Assembly: GCA_963969395.1 (NCBI GenBank)
Contig: OZ017795.1
Span: forward strand, 30,299,063-30,363,062
Reading direction: 5' to 3'
Length of the DNA: 64,000 nt
Source of the DNA: Pseudoscleropodium purum
Taxonomy: Eukaryota > Streptophyta > Bryopsida > Hypnales > Brachytheciaceae
Below are positions 1 through 14,486 of this stretch, one piece after another. The translations under genes and the position numbers were made by a program. The notes beneath the pieces were generated by a model. It worked only from the letters and a program-made list of their open reading frames with translations, did not search any database and was not told the DNA's origin. The number at the start of each line of letters is the position of its first letter. Positions within the stretch are counted from its first letter, which is position 1.

Positions 1-5
1 TAATT

Positions 6-513
6 AGATTTCAAATCTTGCAATTGAGTTTGATTTGTGAAAAAGACAAGGGCACAATTTTGTTATAGAACTTCAACATTGAAAATCCATCTAAATTCTT
101 GAAACCCAACAATTATTCTTGTAATTCAGTCTAAGTTTTCAAGGAGACAAGGATAAAGTTTTGTGATTTTTTGACACTTCTAATCAATCTAATTTCAACA
201 AATGGATAGTTTTGCAATTGAATTGGCTTTTGAAGGAGACAAAAGAATGATACTATGATTCTTCAATATATCAAAGAATCAAATAATCATGCCTTTGTCT
301 CCTTTACAAGTCAAATACAATTGTATGATTGGCTGTTTGGTTGGGATTTATTTCAAAAATAAAAAAATCATAGAATTATGCACATGTCTTCCTTGAAAGC
401 TAGACTCAATTGCAAGATTGTTATTTACTTGAATGAAATTGATTTTAAATATTTAAGAATTACATAGCCATGACCTTGTCTTGTTCACAAATCAAACTCA
501 ATTACAAGATTTG
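6..513. repeat. Compound fold-back repeat
   Basis: A motif of about 40 bp occurs at least six times. Copies near 6-50, 118-158 and 211-250 run one way; copies near 287-333, 377-423 and 464-513 run the other way. The outermost pair is close to a perfect inverted repeat. The innermost pair forms an inverted repeat around position 268 containing AAGGAGACAAA and its complement. A decayed further copy lies near 1117-1163. No coding sequence is seen here. A fold-back or MITE-like element is the simplest reading. Confidence 0.6.
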
Positions 514-1900
514 TACTCTATAAGGGGTTGATTTTAAGATATAATAGAATTAAAGGATCAAACTCTTAATACTTCATTGAATGATAGGAGTCAATTGCAA
601 GATTTGAAAAACAGGTTAGGATTGTTTGGAACTATAGTAAAATCTATGGATTATGATTATGTTTTTGATGTTATATTGAGTTCAAATCTATTAAATTGCA
701 AATATTTTGGCATTGATTTTTGGATATGGTACAATCAAAGCATCATTATTAAGTCTTCTACAATATTTGGGTTTAAGTAGAAGGGCCTTAATTGGTTTTA
801 GTATAAATTTTGAATATGGTAGAAGGTGCTAAAAGCTCATTGATTATAAAGTCTCCTTTTAGTATAGAAGTAGCTATCAAATTTTGAATGTACTAATGGT
901 GAACATAACTAATTTATAGCTCTTTTGCTAGTTCAACTTCAAAATTCATAACTATCATTAATACTACAACGCCAAACAATTTTAAAACGATTTGGATTAG
1001 ATGATAGTTTTATTTAAAGAAAATTTGTAGAAAAATATTTCAAGGAGTTTAGCTTCCTTTAAAATGTGATAAAATGATATATGGTTACGTTACAAACCTT
1101 CTACTTTACTTTGAAATCAAATGATTATAACCTTGTCTTGTACAAAAATGAGTTTTAATTGTAAAATTTTGGAATTTAAACTTGAATTCAAAGACTCCAA
1201 ATTAAAAGGCAACTTCACAAATGAAAAAAATCAATGATCCAAAAGTAATATTAGGCAAGTCTTCTAGTCTTTTTTCTATTCTTAGAAAAAACTAGCCATT
1301 AGAGATGGCAATCCTTTTTGGTCTCATCCAAAATAAATGTCAAGTTTTACATCTATCTTTGAGTGTGGAAATTGAAAAAATCTCACCCTCTTTGGAAGAA
1401 TCATTAGAGAAAGAGAAATAACTCTTATTGTTATTGTAAATCAACATAAATAAAAGGCTTATTTACAATAAGTCCTACATATAGTTATATGTAACAATAT
1501 GAGTGACTTGACTATTACATACCTTTGACAAGAAGGAGACATTGTAATTTTGAAGACAAATCTTGTTATCTAAGATGTACTATATTAATATGATTCTAGT
1601 GCATGTAATAATTTGTTGATGTTTCTAATTAGTTTTAGAAGTTTACAAAGAAGTCATACCTATTTGTATTTTTAAAATTTTAATTATTATATTTATTGTT
1701 TTTATTTGCCATAAAATTAATATATTGTATGAGTATTGAAGTTGTGAGATTTTTTGATGCATTTCAATTTGTAGCATTAATTGCTTGAGTAGTGTTGTTG
1801 GGTATGAGTTTTTTAAGGAAGGTACATGTATGGTGGAAGGTGATTGATCATTGAAGGTTTCATCAAACATTCAGGTCAATTAGCTACGAAGTTCCATATA
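514..1900. other. AT-rich intergenic DNA, no gene seen
   Basis: This stretch is strongly AT-rich with only short open frames that show no family motif, no plausible splice structure and no codon bias. Apart from one decayed copy of the upstream fold-back motif near 1117-1163, nothing can be assigned. Confidence 0.5.
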
Positions 1901-3700
1901 CTCTCTTCATTCCAAAATGATCTTGTTGCACTTTGTGTTGTTGTGAATTGTCAATTTAGCTAGCTTGCGATTGCTATTTGGAACAACAAAACAACTCCGA
2001 GTGTAGTTTCCCTCCATCCATGCAATCATCTATCATGAACCTCACTTATAGGTGTATTTGTTCCACTTTGGTGAGCAAAGGGAACATTGGGGGTGACTCT
2101 CCAAGCTTTGCAAAAGATGAGGTAAGATAAATGTGAAGTCCCACGTGGATAAAACACTATAGTGCTTTTATTGGGACAAATTGGATGGTATGCTACATAT
2201 TCTTGGAGAGCTAATGAGATGATACATGTATTCATGGGTCTAAAAAATGTAAGGATACAATTAGGAGTCAAAAATTATGGCTCTTCAAAGTAAGCAGTCT
2301 TCCAACTACATCCCAAGGTATTGAATGTGGAGGTAGGTGTTCTTCAAGGATCCTCTAGATATAAAACAAATTGTCTATAATACTAAGGCTAATGAATAGA
2401 TGAGTTGTGAGCTAAAAGTTATAGGCATTTAAAGAGGGGAGACTTCTCGAGAATTACACTTCCGAGAGACTTGGATCTTTGAAGGGCCATAACTTCTCAA
2501 TATTTGTTGCATTTGAAAAAAAAGTAGTTCATGCTGATCTATAAAAGAGTAGATTATGAAATGGGCTTGCACTTTGGATTTAAAGTCTAGAGCTAAAAGT
2601 TATCTCGATAGGAAGATTGGAAGTCTTTTGGGGCCTAATTCTAAGGAAACAACATGAAATCAGGTGCAGCATGTGGTCTTCTAAGATGTATGGAAGTTTT
2701 AGATGTCTTAAAGACCTTTAGGATGTAAGGGTCTGCCAAATCCCAGGGAGAATATTATAAAGAAGGGTATTCTCCCTCCTCCCTCTTGAATGGTGTTATA
2801 GTGAGCTATAGTAGCTACAAGTGGTGAGGTTGGTGTTAGGGCCTCACCATTATTTTTGTGTCATTATGGAGTGCTTGTGAACTCTTTGATACTAGTTGGG
2901 TGGTGTCTCACTCCACACTAGGCTATAGTTTGAGTTCCTATTAGTAAGATGGGTTGACCCTAATGTGGAGTTAATTGGATGACTTTCAAAAGTGGTTGTT
3001 CTAGTGGAGGTAGTACTGCCATCAAGTGTTTGAACATCAATGGAAGTTCCACCCTATATCATCAAATAACATGCCCGGTGTCTAGTGGGATTTAAAGCTT
3101 GAAAGTTAACTATTGGGAGTCATGGAGGAATGAAAAATTCAATGAATAGAGTTGGAACCTAACATTGTAGGTGTGTAAGATGTGTAGTCTCAAGAAATCA
3201 TGACCCTTGGTGTCATTAGGAGTCAAGAAGTACTACAAAAGCATTTTGGATGAGCTTGAAGTAGTAAGTCTTACAAAGGTGTGTAACATCATCAATCAAA
3301 AGACAAATGTATTATATGGGAGGCACGGTTCTTACTTTTTCATTGGCTCAATATTGTGGAGCTAAGTAAGATTGATAAAACATTGCATGGAGCATTGTGG
3401 AGTTTGGTTAGCTTTGGTTACAAACTTGGGCCTTGATTTTGGCCTTGGAAGGGATTTTTGTACCTCGGTTGGAGACCTCAATGCTTACATCTTTTGCATG
3501 GGTGATTGTAGAGTGATCTTTCTATATTATGGTGTTTATTTTCTTTGCTTTGTTAAAGATGTTGTAATTTTTTGTGATGATTGGATGTTTAATTTTTGCA
3601 ATTCTATCATTGTTTGCAAGGTTTTATCGTAATAGTGACATGCTTCACAAATTATGAGGCATTTTTCTATGACCATGGTATTCACCTTTGGTCAAGAATT
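1901..3700. other. GC-richer non-coding block, possibly an old transposon
   Basis: Base composition is visibly less AT-rich than on either side, with abrupt edges. All six frames are closed by frequent stops. No reverse transcriptase, integrase, gag or transposase motif could be read, and no terminal repeats or primer-binding site were found. A decayed LTR or solo LTR is a guess based only on composition. Confidence 0.3.
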
Positions 3701-6480
3701 ATTAGGTTTCTACGTGGTTAGATTGTTAGCCAATTTCAAGGCTTATTGTAAACTATTTGCACATTATCTCTCATGTTGGAACTATGTGTTTATGCATGAC
3801 AAATGAAATGACTAAAGGGATCAAATTTTAATATTATTTATTTTTATTTTTTGCATTTATTTGATTATTTGATAGTATTGCTTGATTAAAAAAATGAAAC
3901 TTTGAGAGGTGAAATAGAAGTCTACACATGGAAGGCCCATATTAATTGCCCTCAAAATGATGACTTCACATCCAACAATTAAGTGCCCATTGGTGCTCCT
4001 TGAAAATGCCCAATAATTTCTACTTTTTGTATTCCCAAATTGCATTTTGAAAAAGACTCTGAAACTCAAAGTTTCCAAAACAATAAGAGTGCACTGACCT
4101 CTATTTATAATGCAAAATAGTTTTTAAAATGTTATTTTTAGCCTTAATTTGGAACATTTTGTTCAATAAGTAGATTAATTTGGAACGGAGGAAATAAATT
4201 GGTTTGAGTAAAAAAGAATGTATTGCTAGGAGTCTTTTTTATATAAAAATGGACAATAATATTACATAAATTATAACAATGTTGTGCATTATTAAGGTAA
4301 TTATTAAGTTTTGAAATGTACACCACTAATATCATTTGTTCACAATAGTGTGGCTCCTATATGGTTTGGAATGGGGTAGTTTACCTTGCTTGCTTCACAA
4401 AGTTGGACATTGATTTGAGGGTGCCCCTTTGAAATCAATGTGTGTACATCCCAAAAGAACCTGCCTAAAATTGCTATCATTACATTGTTGAAAATCTCCA
4501 ACAAAAATATCATTAAATGTTTCCCAATCCTTGTAGAGGGTTGAAAGTTCTTTTGGATTTTCAGAATCTGGAACTACGCTGCAACGATTGCATGACGTGG
4601 TAGAAAGATTGCCACATGATATAAATTTTAAGAATTTCAACTTATTTTTCATGTTAAAAATTTTCATTTTTTCATTTCATTTTCATTTTTTTTGACAGCA
4701 ACTGTTCTTTAACTATTGGGGGAACAGCATAGGGAATGGGTTTAATATATCCCTCCTAGCATTCCACAAAACATCTAATGGTACATGTATGTTGAAAACA
4801 CAATCTTAGAACGTGTACTCCCCAAACATTAATCCTTCATAACATTTTCATACAATATCAAAATGTTGTAGTCTTTGGTGCATTGAAACTTTTTTTCATT
4901 TGCCAACAAGAATATCAATGAATTTTGTCTATTCTAATAATACAGTAAAAACATCCAAAACCATCAATTTAGGCAATTCAATATAGTTGGAGGCACTTTT
5001 TCCTTAAACAAATATTTTCGTAGTATTAGAAAGTAAAAAATTATGAATATTTAAAAAAAAGATTTTTTAGATGTGGTATGTAATTTCTATGATTTTTCAA
5101 AGTGCTGGCTCCCTAAAGCATTGAAACTGTAATGTAGGTGTACCTTGAACTAAAATTTGCAAAAATCAATTGTTAGTAAATGAGAATTAAATATGTGTCT
5201 TTCAATTGCGTTAGCAAATTAGAGTTAAACATTTGTAGGACACACTAATGGATGGTAATGGATAAATTTGGTGACAATCTAAGATACAAGAATGGCGATA
5301 GGGATGAGAATGAGTGTTTTTACCTTAGTAACTAGGCACAATAGCAAAAGTAGTGGTTTTAGGATGCCCACCTCATACCTAAAGATGGAGAGTGGATTAA
5401 AGTAGGCATCTCCAAATGCATCAATGACCCTAAATTGCTATTTGCACTCTAAGCACATCTCTAAAATCAATTATGTACCTATGTAGAAGAAATTGTTTAA
5501 GAATCAAACTTTGTTCCTTCCTAACTTTTGTACAATATCCAAATGTCACATTCTTTGGTTGCATTGGAACTTCTTTCACTAGCCACCAAGAAAATCAATG
5601 AAAATTTGACTAGTCCAATAACAATAATTAGTTAATTTTGGGGTAACTACCAACATTTTTTTTCATTTTTTTATGAAGTTCCAAAGTAGCGATATAAATT
5701 GTTAATCAGGTGCCCCAAATTTCAACGCTCATCTATATATTGGATAGAAAATATCACATTAGCACATATCACATCCCTATTTATGTTTTAATATATAGTC
5801 TAGTAATTTCATCCATGTGCCCGATGTTGTTGCTATGGTCAAAAGAAAAGAAAAAGTCATTTTTTCATTTTTTCATTCATAAAAACTTCAAAATTCAATA
5901 ACTTTTATACCATAGGTTAAAATGCCATGGAACAAACCTTGTGCATTGCTCCTTGCCAAGAGTTTTTTGATGGTACCAAGAATGCAACTATGGGATGCAT
6001 GGTTTGGAAGATCTCAATGTAACAAACAAAACTAACAAACAAATAAACAACCTAAGGTAAACCAGCCTATGACAAGTGAATCGCCTAATGCAGACATCTA
6101 TAAAACAACTCAATTCAAGAGTAATTGGGTGGATTATAGAATATTTGCATTTCAAATCTTCAGACTACTTTAGGAAGTAGTTGACTTGTAATTGATAATT
6201 AGTTCTCTGTCATATAATTTAACAATGTTGTATTGAGAAGTAGAGGGACGGTTCTGACATTGCAAAAAGGTTGATTAATGCAGTAATGTCACTAAATTGG
6301 ATATAATAAGAGCCTCTCTTTAAATTGAAAAACGATGGCCTTACAAAAATCAAAGACTGCAAAGCAATGAAGTAGTATACAAAAGAGGCAGTTGATTTAG
6401 ATTACAAAGCAGACTCTAGAACATTACAATTTTCATTTGCAAGTGTTCTTTTACATATGTGCAAAGGTCTAATGTACCAT
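3701..6480. other. AT-rich intergenic DNA with one dispersed-repeat copy
   Basis: No gene is supported. The part at about 5640-6060 resembles repeats at 15.2-16.2 kb and 63.05-63.66 kb: all share a run like CATAAAAACTT, then AATTCAATAACTTTT, then a purine-rich tail of AAACAAAACAAAC type. The rest shows only short open frames with no recognisable content. Confidence 0.45.
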
Positions 6481-6528
6481 TTAAGTAGCTAAAGCACCAC
6501 TGGAAGGACACTAGTCCTGCATTCAACT

Positions 6529-9500
6529 ATGAGAGAGAACACTAGTGACGATGAAATGGAGAGTTTCCTCAATGTTGATTTATATGACAGGGCAAATTCA
6601 AGTGTTGAATATTATAGCAATAGAAAATCAGAGAGTGAGGAGGATGCTACTTCAGATGACCAAGAAGAAGGCTAATATGAAGACCTCATTGATTCAATTT
6701 TTGGTCATGAGGATTCAGAAAGAGTGCTGCAGCAGAAAAGAGCCACAATGTTAGGGAGGAGGGCTACAAAACTAGGAGGAACTAGAATCAAGATTGAGGC
6801 TGAAATCACAACACTTAGGACATTGAAGGAGAAACAAGGAGTATCAATGATGCAAGGAGAGACCTATAAAAAAGAGATACCAAATTTGAAGAAGAGCTGT
6901 GGCAGTGGAGAGTAGTGGAGGGGTCAACAACAAACTGAGTAAGAAGAATGGGACACATCTACAAGAATATCAAAAGGTAAGCAAAAGATGTACCTTGGTG
7001 GAAGTGGGGATGAGATGAATAGGGATTATATTGTGAAGAATTCCTATGAAGGCAACAAATCCAACAACAAGATGGAGAAGAGAAGGAGAATAGTTAGCAA
7101 TGAAGAAGGCAAGAGTATAGGCACATCTAGCAGTGATGAAGGTAGTAGAAAGGGAAAATCTAGTAGTAATGAAGGTAGGAGTAGACACAAATCTAATAGT
7201 GATGAAGGCAAGAGCAAGGGCACATCTAGCAGTGATGAAGGAAAGAGCAAAGGCAGATCTAGTGGTGATGAAGGTAGAAGAAGGGGTAGATCCAAGACTG
7301 CTGCAAGAAAGACAAGGGGCAGATTCAACAATGATGTAGACAAGAAAAGGAAGAGATCCAACAATGATAAAGGCAATGAAGAAAGAAGATGTTATATTGA
7401 GGAGAATGGAGGCAATCAACAATCTCCTACAACTGATTCAAATGCTTGGAGCAATTTAGAACTTGATGAAAATCAAAAGAAAGAAGAGGACAAAAACCAA
7501 AGAGGATTATGGAGACAAGGAGAAGGTTCACTTACAAAGAAGGAGCCCTCTTCAGCTGCAAGGCAAGGCAATCAATATCCACACAATGTTAGAGAAAGCA
7601 CAAGAAAGGCAAAGATAATTGTCCCTACATCTTTTCTAAAACCAGCAGTAGACATTAGGGACACAATGCCTTTGCCTCCTAAGTACTCAAGTGGATCAAA
7701 GAAGCCAAAAAAATAGTCCCGTGGATCATGGTCAAATGAATCTCTTCAAAAAGCAATCTTAGCTATAGAAGATGGATACAAACTGAAGGTTGTAAGTGAT
7801 TTTTACAACATCCCAAGAACAAGCATCATGGAGCATGTTAATGGCAAAAGAAAAACAAGAAAACTAGGAAGAAAAGGAGTTCTTACCATTGAAGAAGAGG
7901 CTGGACTAGTAGAATATTTGGACAATATGTTAGCATTGGGACATCCTTTAACTATCCATGATTTGAAAGGAAAGGTTGCTGAAATGGTAGAAGGGAGACC
8001 TAATCCCTTTACAAATGGAATTCCAAGAGATAGTTGGGTTAAATGGTTTAAAAAAAGACACCCTACCTTCACCTTAAGAGTAGCCCAAGGATTAGAAGTC
8101 AACAGGGCCATTGGCTTACGTCCAACCGATGTCAAAACATTTTATGACAATCTAGCATCTTTATATGCATTGAACCAGTATCCTCCACATCACATTTGGA
8201 ATGTAGATGAAAGTGGAGCTCAGGTTGAAAAGGGAGAAGCTAGAGTATTAGCACGTTGAGGAACAAGAGTGGTCCATTCATTGATTGCAAATGAAAGAGA
8301 ATCATTGACAGTTTTAAGTTCTATAAATGCTGGAGGTAAAACCATTCCTAACTTCTACATATTCAAAGGGACTCATAGAACAAGAGATTACCTAGCCTTA
8401 TGTGAGGCTGATTCCACTATGGGAATGCAACCTAATGGTTGGATGAATTCATTTTTGTTCTCTAAGTGGATTGACCATTTTATAGCTAACATTGTAAAAA
8501 AAGGAGGGATGAGCACAACCAATAGACACTTGATGATTCTAGACAGCCTTAATTCCCATGTTATTTTGGATGTCATAACAAAAGCAAGAGATGCAGGGTT
8601 AGATGTATGCTCTTTACCATTACATACCTCTCATGCACTTCAGCCCCTAGATGTGGCAGTTTTCAAACCTTTTAAAACTGCATTTAGGGCCTACAGGGAC
8701 ATCTGGACATTGCAAAACAAAGGAAAAAAAATTGGAAAGGAGGATTTAGCACAATGGGTTAGTTTAGCACTTCACAAAGCCATGACAACAAGCAACATCA
8801 AGGCTGGATTTAGGGCTACAAGAATATGGCCACTAAATCCACACAAATTGGACATGAAAATGAGAACTAGTGAGGGATTTATTACCAAGCCACTAGAGGT
8901 ATAAATTTAAGAGATTTTGGAGGAGGATGTACTTGGTACCTAAGAAGATGTTGTCCACTATTATGTTGATGAAGAAGGTGATTGCCCATTTGAAGACCAA
9001 GAGACTAATGCTAGTGTTGATCCTACAAATGAAGGACATTTCAGCAGATTTCTAAGGTTACCACAACAAGTCATCAAACCAAGAAGAAGCATAGAGGATC
9101 CCAGGGTTGATTATTCAAAATCTCATATACTAACTAGCAGCCAACATATTCAAAATGTGGAGGAATTGGCAAGCAAAAAAGCTAAGGCTATGGAAGAAAC
9201 AAAGAGGAAGAAAGAAGAAAGGGAGCTTATAAAAGTGAAGAGAAGGGAGGAGAAGGCTCAACAAGATGTCATCAAGTCTGCAAAACAAGTTGAAAAAAGA
9301 GCAAGCAAATTATACAAGGCACAATGGACAAATAAAGCTGTCAAAGAAGCAGGTGAGAGACTACATAGGGCTATTAAAGCAAGGGTAGGGGGAAATTCAA
9401 GATTATCTCCATATTGTGGATTTCAACCAACTCAATGCAAATCAAATCAAAAAATTGCTATAGAGAGACTTAGAGCCAAAAGAAAGAGGAAAGAAAATGG

Positions 9501-9702
9501 AACAACTCTACCAACTTTTCCTCCTATTGTAGAGTTGTCATAGTCAAGTACATCATGGATATGGAACCAACAAGGTCAAATTCCACAAGTTCCAATGCAT
9601 GTAATAGGCAGAACCTTTGGAATGCCCCAAAGTTTTGTAGTTTCAAGCCAGCAACAACCTGTGCAAAGGGCAAACCCCTTTATAACTTTACTACAGTAGT
9701 GA
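6529..9702 (+). pseudogene. Pogo/Tigger-type DDE transposase, inactivated by stops
   Basis: The intact family member would bind element ends and catalyse cut-and-paste transposition in the nucleus. The frame opens at ATG 6529 with an acidic segment (MRENTSDDEMESF), then a Ser/Lys/Glu repeat region (7108-7284), a helix-turn-helix region near 7730-7850 (SRGSWSNESLQKAIL, then IPRTSIMEHV), and the DDE core: NVDESG near 8196, LDSLNSH near 8540 and LQPLDV near 8640. A long Lys/Glu/Arg coiled coil follows (9157-9543), then a Gln-rich tail. The same frame is kept throughout but stops occur at 6673, 6913, 6940, 7714, 8257, 8902, 8908, 8941 and 9541. The TGA at 8257 falls where relatives usually have Arg, as expected of CGA to TGA. 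It is a dead copy. Confidence 0.9.
7108..7284 (+). repeat. 33-bp (11-codon) tandem repeat inside transposase
   Basis: About five and a half units of 33 bp keep the reading frame and encode variants of GKSKGTSSSDE. Units begin at 7108, 7141, 7174, 7207, 7240 and 7273. Each unit pairs a basic half with an acidic Ser-Asp-Glu half. The repeat is a low-complexity linker between the acidic N terminus and the helix-turn-helix region. Confidence 0.85.
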
Positions 9703-10489
9703 AAGTTCTTACACTTAAAAAATTGAAAATAGAGAAGACTTTGGAATAGGGAAAGGAATATATAGCTTTGAGCAACTAGGAAGAAGATAGTATACCAAGG
9801 ATCCAAATGGGTTGGACAATCTCCTTAAAGCCAAAACTGCAAAGCACAAGCAAGGATAGACTTAGAACAGGTCAAAATTGAATATGTGAAAGGACAACTT
9901 GACCAAGAGGAGCTAGAGAAAGCTGAGCAACATATGCAAACATTGATTGAATTGGCAAGAAATCCTTATGTTCCTCCATTTGCACCTAGCATTAGTATTC
10001 TTGAAGTTACTCTTTTGTACCCAGTTGATTATTTAACTATTCCAAAGGCTTTTCTAACTACAAATGTACATTTTGTTTATGTCATTTTGAGATTCATGAT
10101 GATGAAAATAATCTGCAAGGAATTTATCATTTACAACTAGTTCTTTCTATGCTACAGTTCTTTTTTGACTATAAGCATGTTGAACATTGTAAGCTATAGA
10201 AAGGGCATAAAATTTAGCTTATCTTCTTCAATCTAAAATCTACAAGAACTACTATTCTAAAGAAGAACTTTGAAATTTTGTGTGAGATTTTGATGCTTAT
10301 CATCGTGAACACATACAAGAAATGAGCTTAACTTTAGTAGCTTCCAATGTGAAGGCACAAAAAGTGCTACACAATGAAGGCTTTGGCAAGTGCTGCACAA
10401 ATAATAACGATAACAAGGAATCTCAATGCCAACAACTAGTACAAAAAAGATTGATTCAGCTTTCCAAAAGGAATAATGAGCATTGGAGA

Positions 10490-12475
10490 TAGTATGCACC
10501 TTTGTGACACTGCCATTGTTGTTTGATTGCACCTTGACAGCAATGTATTTCTTCTTTTTGAGCAACAATATCTACTTGTAGATTTTGTCCAGGTTGATCT
10601 CCAAGAGCCTATATTTCTTATTTACCTGCAAAAGTGGGTTGAATGAAGTGATGCCAAACAAGTATTTCATCTAAATTCTTGAAGATAGCATCACCCAAAA
10701 AAAACTATGAAGTGAATGAAGTTGTTTACCTCTTTGATGACCTTTGCAGCTATGGTCTTTGCTGCCAAAAGATCCTATTGTCCAGAATGAATCATGATAG
10801 AATCTGTGTCCCCATATATTACTTGTCAAGAACCACTGATCATGCCCCACCCACCTTATGAAATATATTATAGATTAGGTAGAAAGTAAGAGATACTAGT
10901 GTGGACACATGTGAACTCATTCATACTTTCATAAAGGATATTGGTCACGGCCCTAAGTTGAGAAATTCCAAGAACACAAGCTTTTACAAAACATTCAAGA
11001 AACTAGTGAATTTCCATCGAGAGGCTCAAAACACAATAAATGGCTAATCTACAAAAATGAAGGCATACCTATGCAATGATAAGTTCTACAGTAGGCTTGG
11101 CATAGAATCCTGAATTATTAAATCCAAGGCATCCATCCATATTACACATGACAAAACAATGTCATATTCATAGAACTAATCAATTATAGCTAATAAGAAT
11201 GGGCAACATGTTCAAATTGCAAAGATAGGATGGAAGATGAATTTCAACTGCATGTTGATATAACATAGTGTTGATCCTTACAAGAGTTCAAAACTCACGA
11301 GTTACATGGTTGCATGTCATACAACAAGTACCTATTGACAGTGAGTTTAAGAGCCTGTTGTTGGATGTCGAATTGGTGATACTTGCAAATATCAATTGTC
11401 TTCTTCAGCCATCCTTTCACTTGTTTCATTCGGTCTATTAGACCCTTTAGTACCTATCCATTCGCAATACTCTCATTATCAGCACACTTCTACATTGTAT
11501 ATTATATAATGGAAATATCATACAATTTGTAGAGCATTGAGCATTACATAAACTAGTGATACATGCTACACCAAGATAGAAAGATTAAAATTTAACAACC
11601 AAATTCATGCATCAATGGAATCAAAAAGTCCAACAATGTTGATAGTGTACCTAAGGAAGTATACCTAGCACTTCATTTGAAGGGAGGGAAGGAATTGCAC
11701 CAGTGACAACTCTCTCTATAGTTGTAAAGCAGACGTTGTACTTTTGAAGGGTGAAACATGAAAATCTAATCATTAGTGCAATTCAAGGAAGGTGACATGC
11801 AAATCTCAGAAGTCAAAGAAAAGCTATTTCAATGCAAGATAGTTTGTTTCTAATACCAAGTAAAAGAAGATCTCAGAAGTTGAAACAAAGAATCGAATAG
11901 CACTAAAAGACTCAAAGCTTTTAGGATGAACCTGAATGATAGAAGGATACAAATTCTTGAAGTCAAGTAGAAAGATAAACTTGTCATAGAGACCCTTCTT
12001 GGACTCTAATACCAAGCCTCCAAGATATGCAGATCCTTTCTTCCCTTTCTTACCAAGAGCATTGTCAAAAATGACTTCAGAATTGTAACCATCGTCACCA
12101 TCTGCTTGTAGATCTCCAAGAGCTGGTGTCTTTCTCTTACCAGCCTCTTTCTCTTTTTGTGATAGATTGTCAAAAAGTATAAACTTTTGCAAATGAAACT
12201 CGTGTAATAGAAGATATTCTACCCTCTATGCCCTAGCTCACTCCAAAACATATTGAAGAAAACAAGCCCACTATCCTTCAATCAAGGATCCTTGACTCAT
12301 TTCAAGTGCCAATAAGACTATCCAAATGAGATGTTAAATCTAAATGTTTCATAGACTCATAACTGCAACATCTTACCCCACAAATTTCCATTGATATTCA
12401 TGAGTTGACGAGTCAATGGCAACACACTTACATGAAACACGAGACCTAAAGATAGTCAAGCGTTTGTCTCTCTAG
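10490..12475 (-). pseudogene. POLA1: DNA polymerase alpha catalytic subunit fragment
   Basis: Eight or so exon remnants lie in the right order for family B polymerase alpha. They read LTRQLMNINGNLW (near 12400), VEYLLLHEFH and GGLVLESKKGLYDK (12225-11990), motif A as DFKNLYPSIIQ (near 11950), YNVCFTT (near 11740), QQQALKLT (near 11360), GCLGF (near 11120), motif C as YGDTDSIMI (near 10810) and LLLKKKKY (near 10555). Splice signals still flank several of them, so this is a DNA-level copy with introns and not a retrocopy. In-frame stops occur at 12456, 12238, 12226, 11651, 11069, 10775 and 10572, the first replacing the Trp before LSLG. The region after LLLKKKKY, which normally continues for several hundred residues, is missing towards the transposon. 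Non-functional. Confidence 0.9.
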
Positions 12476-14085
<1,610 letters not shown>

Positions 14086-14486
14086 CAGATTTGACAAGAA
14101 TACATAAAGACAAGGTAGTTCATGAAACTAAGAATGGCCACATTGTAGTCTGAAATTGGCTACTTAATGTTTGAAAAGAGTCGGTGTAGGTTAAAAACAA
14201 GCTGATTTCAATGACCTGTAAGTCTACATTGGCATTATTAGTGACTGAATTAGACATGTCTCAGAGCAATCATGGGCACATGGCTATCCTAAGATAGCTT
14301 TAAATTTGACGGCTTTGAGCCAACCTACGGGTAGTTTTGGATCTTCACAACATATTGCTTCATTAATTAAAATGGAATTGATGTGATTATTAAAAAAATT
14401 AAATGAAGTGATACTTAGTGTTTCTTTAGTGTTCTACAGCTTTGAAAATTAACACCTTGCTGATTTACCTCTATTTTCAGAACACA

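Larger units (their letters stand above)
6480..10140 (+). mobile_element. Fossil pogo/Tigger-type DNA transposon
   Basis: The block carries a degraded transposase gene of the DDE_1 (pogo/Tigger/jerky) superfamily, so it is read as a class II DNA transposon. Coding similarity runs from about 6529 to 9702, and a further open stretch in the same frame runs from 9841 to 10140 (coiled coil, Gln/Glu/Lys-rich). The element ends were not identified: no convincing terminal inverted repeat or TA target duplication was found, so the limits given are only those of the coding remains. Confidence 0.75.

Noticed and set aside
1901..3700. LTR retrotransposon
   Set aside because: Only the composition suggests an element; no polymerase motif, primer-binding site or terminal repeats were found.
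6970..7422. Minus-strand open frames of 110-150 codons over the transposase
   Set aside because: They are antisense shadows of the 33-bp repeat region; the period being a multiple of three keeps several frames open.
10679..10861. Plus-strand open frame of 60 codons
   Set aside because: It is antisense to the pseudogene exon carrying YGDTDSIMI on the minus strand.
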